Shown here: one piece after another, positions 60,000 to 64,000 of the stretch | How the letters are laid out: each line of letters starts with the position of its first letter | How positions within the stretch are numbered: position 1 is the first letter of the stretch | NCBI RefSeq assembly: GCF_000243155.2 | Contig: NC_018017.1 | Span: 2,728,001 to 2,792,000, forward strand | Direction: 5' to 3' | Length of the DNA: 64,000 nt | Source of the DNA: Desulfitobacterium dehalogenans ATCC 51507 | GTDB lineage: Bacteria > Bacillota > Desulfitobacteriia > Desulfitobacteriales > Desulfitobacteriaceae | Notes under the pieces: generated by a model | The model's database searches: none | Told to the model about the DNA's origin: nothing | What the model saw: the letters and a program-made list of their open reading frames with translations, nothing else | Position numbers and translations under genes: made by a program

Positions 60000-61673
60000 G
60001 GGTCTGTTGACAAATAGGGTAAATCATAGCGATTAAGGACCATCAACAATAATTAACTGAGAGATTTCTCTGCAGACTTACTATCCTCAGCTTAATTTGC
60101 GGATAGGAGACAGCTGGCCTGAGCGGTGCTGTCCCATACTTCACCAATCTTTTCAGGTTCAGGGCCATTGCCGAAAAGAGGCATTGTTCCTGGACTTTCT
60201 CAATGCCTCGCTTGCGAGTGAACCTTAGATTGTGACATCGCTTTTGAAGAGCAAAATTCCCTTCACATATTACCTGCCGCTTGCGCATGACGTAGCGGTA
60301 TAAGGCTGTTCCGACTAAGGCGTGATGGCGTTCCTGATCTTCTTGATAGAAATCCCGTCTGACTTCTTTGTAATTCGCCTTCCCGGCAATACATTGACTT
60401 TTCAAAGGACAGTTTTTACAATCTTCTGATCGTGTGACATAGTTTTTACCCACTCTGTAATGTGCTTTTCTTACACCTATGTAACGCAGTGTGCAGTCGT
60501 TAGGACAGATATAACGGTCATTCTGAACGTCATAGTGAAAATCCTCAATGGTAAACAGTCCTCTTTCTTTACGCCAATGGGCTGTATGACCAGGATTGAC
60601 AGGGATATAGGCTCTTATTCCAAGCTGATGTAATCCATGATGAACTGCCACTGTATCATAGCCGCTATCCAATCCCGCATAGCGGAAAGGAAGTCGACAT
60701 TCTTTCTTTTGGTAAGCTATCCGTTCCACACAATAGGGGGCGTCGGTCACATCCCCCGGCGTGACATGGACGTCGGTTACGATACCATAGCGGATATCTG
60801 AGCTTTGATGGCAAAGGTAGTGAAAGCCTGCCGGCTTGGGATGTCTGTGCATCCACCCGGCTTCAGGATCAGAGAGAGACTTTTTTTTAACCGTCAAGGT
60901 CATGTCTGCCTCTTCTGTTTTTTGCCGGATATGACCGCCATGCTCGTCGTTGAGCTTGAGCCAGTAGTCATTGGGACCTTCCACAAGAAGGACTTTCTCT
61001 GCATGTCCGTTAGCGGCATTGGCTTTAATATGGGTGGAATCCATGACAACGCATTCACCGCCGATGAGTCCTGCTTCGGCGCAACGCTCAACCACGGTGT
61101 TAAAGATCTCCCGAAACACTTCCGTATCTTTGAACCGGCGTCTGCGGTTTTGAGAAAAGACCGAGTGATCCGGAACCTTATCTTCTAAGTCAAGACCTAG
61201 AAACCAACGATAGGCGATATTGACGAGGATCTCTTGTTCCAGCTTCCGTTCGGAGTCTATTCCGTAGAGGTAGCCGATCAGGAGCATTTTTACCAGAACA
61301 ACCGGATCAATCGACGGTCTTCCTTTATCGCTGTATAACGGTCTCATGATGTCATAGACAAAGCTGAAATCTATGGCTGCGTCCAGCTTGCGCAGAAAGT
61401 GCCCTTTCGGCACGAGGTCCTCCATAAAGACACAAAGCATCCGGTTTTGTTTGTGTTGTTGCTCTTTCATCATTGGCGCCACCCCCTACACCATTATACC
61501 ATGTCGAAGGAGATACCCTTTGATTTTCTAGGGTCTAAGGGGAGTGATGGTGAAAAAACGCCGGTTTTGAGACGAGTCATCTAGATGAGTAATTTCGAAA
61601 TGATCTAATCTTAAACTTACTTGTCATATCTCGATGTTGGCTGACAAGCATCTGTGCTTTTGTCAACAGACCC
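60000..61673 (-). mobile_element. IS1182-like insertion sequence, complete
   Basis: Terminal inverted repeats are perfect over 15 bp: GGGTCTGTTGACAAA (60000-60014) and TTTGTCAACAGACCC (61659-61673). One transposase gene fills the element. No clear target-site duplication could be seen in the flanks. It separates the regulator fragment from the truncated DUF3102 gene. Confidence 0.9.
60043..61482 (-). CDS. IS1182 family DDE transposase
   Basis: 479 residues, apparently intact. N-terminal DUF772-type region (LDAAIDFSFVYDIMRPLYS and VKMLLIGYLYGI), DDE catalytic residues in VVMDSTHIKANA, AGLDSGYDTVAV and the C-terminal CEGNFALQKRCHNLRF, plus a Cys-rich motif (CKNCPLKSQC) typical of this family. 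Full length suggests recent activity. Confidence 0.93.
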   Translation of the reverse strand: MAPMMKEQQHKQNRMLCVFMEDLVPKGHFLRKLDAAIDFSFVYDIMRPLYSDKGRPSIDPVVLVKMLLIGYLYGIDSERKLEQEILVNIAYRWFLGLDLEDKVPDHSVFSQNRRRRFKDTEVFREIFNTVVERCAEAGLIGGECVVMDSTHIKANAANGHAEKVLLVEGPNDYWLKLNDEHGGHIRQKTEEADMTLTVKKKSLSDPEAGWMHRHPKPAGFHYLCHQSSDIRYGIVTDVHVTPGDVTDAPYCVERIAYQKKECRLPFRYAGLDSGYDTVAVHHGLHQLGIRAYIPVNPGHTAHWRKERGLFTIEDFHYDVQNDRYICPNDCTLRYIGVRKAHYRVGKNYVTRSEDCKNCPLKSQCIAGKANYKEVRRDFYQEDQERHHALVGTALYRYVMRKRQVICEGNFALQKRCHNLRFTRKRGIEKVQEQCLFSAMALNLKRLVKYGTAPLRPAVSYPQIKLRIVSLQRNLSVNYC

Positions 61674-61947
61674 CTGGTGACGAATTTGAGCTGTCGGATC
61701 CGTCAGGGAAGCTGGACCCATACTCTTCATAGAGCTTCATCAGTCTCCCGGCAGTTTGCTGGGAATAGCTCACCGACTCTTCCAGCCACTTACCCCATTC
61801 CCCATGCTTGACCAAGCTCTTCGCTTCTTTCAGCCGGCGGCCGATTTCAACGGCACTAGCAAGCAGAATTTTTTTGGTTTGGTGGGTAATCATATTTATT
61901 TCAGCCGCTATCACCAGCGGCGTCCGTTCGGTTGCTAAATCATTCAC
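61674..61947 (-). pseudogene. DUF3102 protein, 3' end cut by the IS
   Basis: Begins NDLATERTPLVIAAEIN and has the DUF3102 core KHGEWGKWLEESVSYSQQTAGRLMKLYEEYGS. The frame runs into the IS terminal repeat after about 91 codons, so the 3' part is lost. DUF3102 proteins usually continue well past this point and are common on mobile or plasmid-like DNA. GTG start. Confidence 0.8.
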
Positions 61948-62116
61948 TCCCTATGCCCGCCCTTTCCTTAATTGATCTAATGCAGAATATGCCGACGGGC
62001 CAGGGATCGTGAAATTCACAGACAAAAGCAGGGAGCTCACTACATAAATTTCGAGTATTAGTACTTATGCAACCATGCAATGTTGTAAATTCACTAAGAA
62101 TTGTTGTGGTATCAAC

Positions 62117-62413
62117 TTAACAACAGCTTCCACTATCAGAAGAACAGTCGCAGCTAGGTTCTGTGCCAGTCAACCAACCTTTAATAATAGCTGAAGCACA
62201 ACCTACGCCAGGCTTGACCTCTAATGCAAGAAACGGACAGTTCTTAACACAGGCACCGCATTCGATGCAACCGTCTTTATTGACAACAGAACATTTACTG
62301 TTAACGATCGCAAAAACCTGATGAGAACAAACTTCGATACATTTTCCACAGCCTGTGCATAGGCTTTGTTCCAATTTCAAGGTTGAAACGTTTCTTAAAT
62401 ATTGATTCTTCAT
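62117..62413 (-). CDS. hgcB: Mercury methylation ferredoxin HgcB
   Basis: 98-residue ferredoxin with two [4Fe-4S] motifs, CTGCGKCIEVCS and CIECGACVKNCP, the family-typical VGCASAIIKGWL after them, and a C-terminal Cys pair (SGSCC). The combination with HgcA directly upstream (21 nt) identifies HgcB, which reduces the HgcA corrinoid during Hg(II) methylation. Confidence 0.93.
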   Translation of the reverse strand: MKNQYLRNVSTLKLEQSLCTGCGKCIEVCSHQVFAIVNSKCSVVNKDGCIECGACVKNCPFLALEVKPGVGCASAIIKGWLTGTEPSCDCSSDSGSCC

Positions 62414-62434
62414 GCTTTAATCTCCCTTTAATTC

Positions 62435-63439
62435 TTATATAAAACTATTGACTAAAATCAATACACAACCTATAAAAATTGATACAATTATAGCCGGGAT
62501 TGCTATCCTCATCTCTTTCAAAACCCCTGAGAAGGAAGTGTACGTTGAAGAACCAGTAAAATTCATGGCTAAATATGCAGAAACTGCAGGAAAAACAAGT
62601 ACATACCCAAGAGCCTGAAGCATGCTGTATTGTGGGTCATAGGGCCATCCATTAGTGGCATTAACAAACACAGTCCAAACCAGTCCCAATAACCAACCTT
62701 TCCACGCAAAGGCCCGCCCTGGAATCCAGGGTAGCAATACCGGCGTCAATACACAGCCGATAATTACGGCACCCATATATCCATAAAAGTCGACCAAACC
62801 AAAAGGCCCAAGCCCCATAAGATTTAACAAAAAAAGTATTCCAAAAATCATTAAGGATGCCTTTAACGTGCCCACAAGTTCAATCGGTGTTAAAACAAGA
62901 CGATCATACGCACTAAATCGCACCTTTCTCATTTCAGGCGTGGCTTTCATTCCCGCTTGAATGAACTCTTTTAAATCTTTGGCTCTCACCGGCCCATAAA
63001 TGACCTTGAACCCGGAATACTTTGTAATCTCATGGGCACTTACACCCGGAGCTCCTAACTGAGGTAAGATAAGCGTTCGATGTGAAATAACCCTATCAAG
63101 CTGCACAATCGCTAAACGATTAAGGAGCTCTGTTGTTCCAAATGTCCCCTTGCCGGCAGCACACCATACATTTATTCCCTTAGTATCAAGAACCAAAATC
63201 CAAGTGTCCAGGCCTGATAACTCTTTCCGCAAACTATCGAAACTCATTTTGTAATTGGCTGTAACGAGAACCGGGGAATTCTCATTAGGGTCTCCCACAC
63301 GATAAAGCCCCGCCTCTACTTTATAATTCATTCTGTTAATACCCCAACGAGCCTTCCACGAACCCAATCTATCGTGAAAGGTTAATTGAGTTGATGTCTG
63401 CATGATCTTAATTTCTCTATTCGTTTCGATGGATAACAT
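62435..63439 (-). CDS. hgcA: Mercury methylation corrinoid protein HgcA
   Basis: 334 residues from ATG 63439 (GAGGTGG just upstream). Corrinoid domain with the cap-helix signature NVWCAAGKGTF, Cys93 being the expected lower ligand to cobalt, followed by a C-terminal membrane domain of five helices (about residues 180-334). HgcA passes a methyl group from its corrinoid to Hg(II), giving methylmercury. It starts 31 nt after arsC, so the genes are probably one operon with arsC. Confidence 0.95.
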   Translation of the reverse strand: MLSIETNREIKIMQTSTQLTFHDRLGSWKARWGINRMNYKVEAGLYRVGDPNENSPVLVTANYKMSFDSLRKELSGLDTWILVLDTKGINVWCAAGKGTFGTTELLNRLAIVQLDRVISHRTLILPQLGAPGVSAHEITKYSGFKVIYGPVRAKDLKEFIQAGMKATPEMRKVRFSAYDRLVLTPIELVGTLKASLMIFGILFLLNLMGLGPFGLVDFYGYMGAVIIGCVLTPVLLPWIPGRAFAWKGWLLGLVWTVFVNATNGWPYDPQYSMLQALGYVLVFPAVSAYLAMNFTGSSTYTSFSGVLKEMRIAIPAIIVSIFIGCVLILVNSFI

Positions 63440-63470
63440 ACTCCACCTCTTCCTCACTTAGACATTAATT

Positions 63471-63872
63471 TCAGCCGCTAGTTAACCGTTCTTTCAGTTC
63501 TAAAACCTTTTTTTCTATTATTCTTGCCGTGAGAATAAATTCTTCATCGCTTTTTCCGGTTGGATCTTCCAAACCCCAGTCTTCTCGGTATTTGCAGGGT
63601 ACATAGGGACAATAGACATTACATCCCATCGTAATCACGATATCTGGTTGAGGGATATCTTGGATAAGCTTGGAAAACTGCGTCTTTTCCATATCGATAT
63701 CATAAAGCTGTCTTATAATTCGGACCGCATCTTTATTGATAGAAGGTTTGGTTTCAGTGCCCGCTGAATAGGGCTCAAATACATCGGAAGCCATCTTTTT
63801 ACCAAGGGCTTCTGCCATCTGTGAACGGCAAGAATTATGAACACAGATGAAAGCAACCTTTACTTTGTACAT
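63471..63872 (-). CDS. arsC: Arsenate reductase, thioredoxin-coupled (low-MW phosphatase type)
   Basis: 133 residues. Phosphate loop [15 protein letters not shown] with catalytic Cys, and the redox pair in TMGCNVYCP (Cys spacing C-x3-C), plus [15 protein letters not shown]. It reduces As(V) to As(III) for export. An acr3 fragment overlaps its start, and hgcA follows 31 nt downstream. Confidence 0.93.
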   Translation of the reverse strand: MYKVKVAFICVHNSCRSQMAEALGKKMASDVFEPYSAGTETKPSINKDAVRIIRQLYDIDMEKTQFSKLIQDIPQPDIVITMGCNVYCPYVPCKYREDWGLEDPTGKSDEEFILTARIIEKKVLELKERLTSG

Positions 63873-64000
63873 ATCAACACAGGACCTATTATCCAGTTTT
63901 GAACTAAAGACGGACGGAGAACCTTTTTATTTTGGGCAACTTTCCCAATCTCCTTATATTTTTTCTTAGCAAGACTTGGCAAGAGAAAGTGATCTAGCAT
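63860..64000 (-). pseudogene. Truncated ACR3-type arsenite permease, continuing beyond the window
   Basis: The frame reads [19 protein letters not shown] and then [11 protein letters not shown], the conserved helix 2-3 region of ACR3 arsenite exporters, and then stops (TAA 63860-63862) inside the arsC start. A functional ACR3 needs about ten helices, so the permease is cut off here, apparently by a deletion fused to arsC. The upstream part lies outside the window. Confidence 0.65.

Noticed and set aside
1-64000. tRNA, rRNA, CRISPR arrays, prophage or reductive dehalogenase genes
   Set aside because: None was seen on reading the gaps and frames; a tRNAscan or CRISPR search was not possible here.

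Overview
The window looks like the chromosome of an anaerobic, spore-forming Firmicute of the Desulfitobacterium type. The evidence is a GerA-type germinant receptor operon, an alpha/beta small acid-soluble spore protein, a periplasmic Tat-exported [NiFe] hydrogenase with a c-type cytochrome, heavy investment in cobalamin (two AdoCbl riboswitches, BtuFCD uptake, CobT-CobU-CobS) and a corrinoid-activating ATPase of the RACo family. The genus is inferred from gene content only. No tRNA, rRNA, CRISPR array, prophage or origin was seen.

Layout. 1-9 kb: 5'-truncated ABC exporter pair, DUF1540 protein, CPBP protease, THUMP/23S rRNA methyltransferase, aspartokinase, AlkA-like glycosylase, two GNAT acetyltransferases, UbiB-like kinase with a phasin-like partner. 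9.5-13.6 kb: cobalamin riboswitch and btuFCD, then an NlpC/P60 cell-wall hydrolase. 14.2-14.9 kb: about 680 nt without genes, packed with long inverted repeats. 14.9-21.1 kb: prfC, YbjN-like protein, SASP, small genes and lutABC (lactate oxidation). 21.2-25.4 kb: hydrogenase small subunit, large subunit and cytochrome operon. 25.7-31.8 kb: DUF421/DUF4363 pair, split UxaA-type dehydratase, a response regulator-CheC-diguanylate cyclase operon and HtpX. 31.8-39.2 kb: CNNM/CorC protein, a chromosomal ParM-like actin with an overlapping partner, and gerBAC. 39.4-43.7 kb: DUF815 ATPase, divergent from a cobalamin riboswitch and cobTUS. 43.8-54.2 kb: aminotransferase, signal peptidase, GAF-GGDEF protein, glycerate kinase, Mn-type riboswitch with terC, MFS transporter with FadR-type regulator, RACo-like activator. 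54.3-59.6 kb: ABC-F ATPase behind a leader-peptide/tandem-terminator region, and a PspA-NfeD-flotillin membrane-stress operon. 59.7-64 kb: a rearranged accessory end with regulator and DUF3102 fragments, an IS1182-like element, and an acr3 fragment-arsC-hgcA-hgcB operon.

Most notable: (i) the mercury-methylation pair hgcAB directly behind arsC; (ii) three copies (about 14.7, 47.5 and 54.8 kb) of a 215-270 nt non-coding element whose long stems keep pairing while their sequence changes, around a nearly invariant 30-nt core with a UNYG-type tetraloop, which looks like an undescribed structured RNA or ssDNA-folding family; (iii) a second, smaller structured repeat in two copies (about 1.5 and 17.6 kb); (iv) a probable ribosome-sensing attenuator ahead of the ABC-F gene; (v) a ParM-like actin operon inside a chromosomal neighbourhood.

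All functional calls come from reading motifs and context; no database search was possible.
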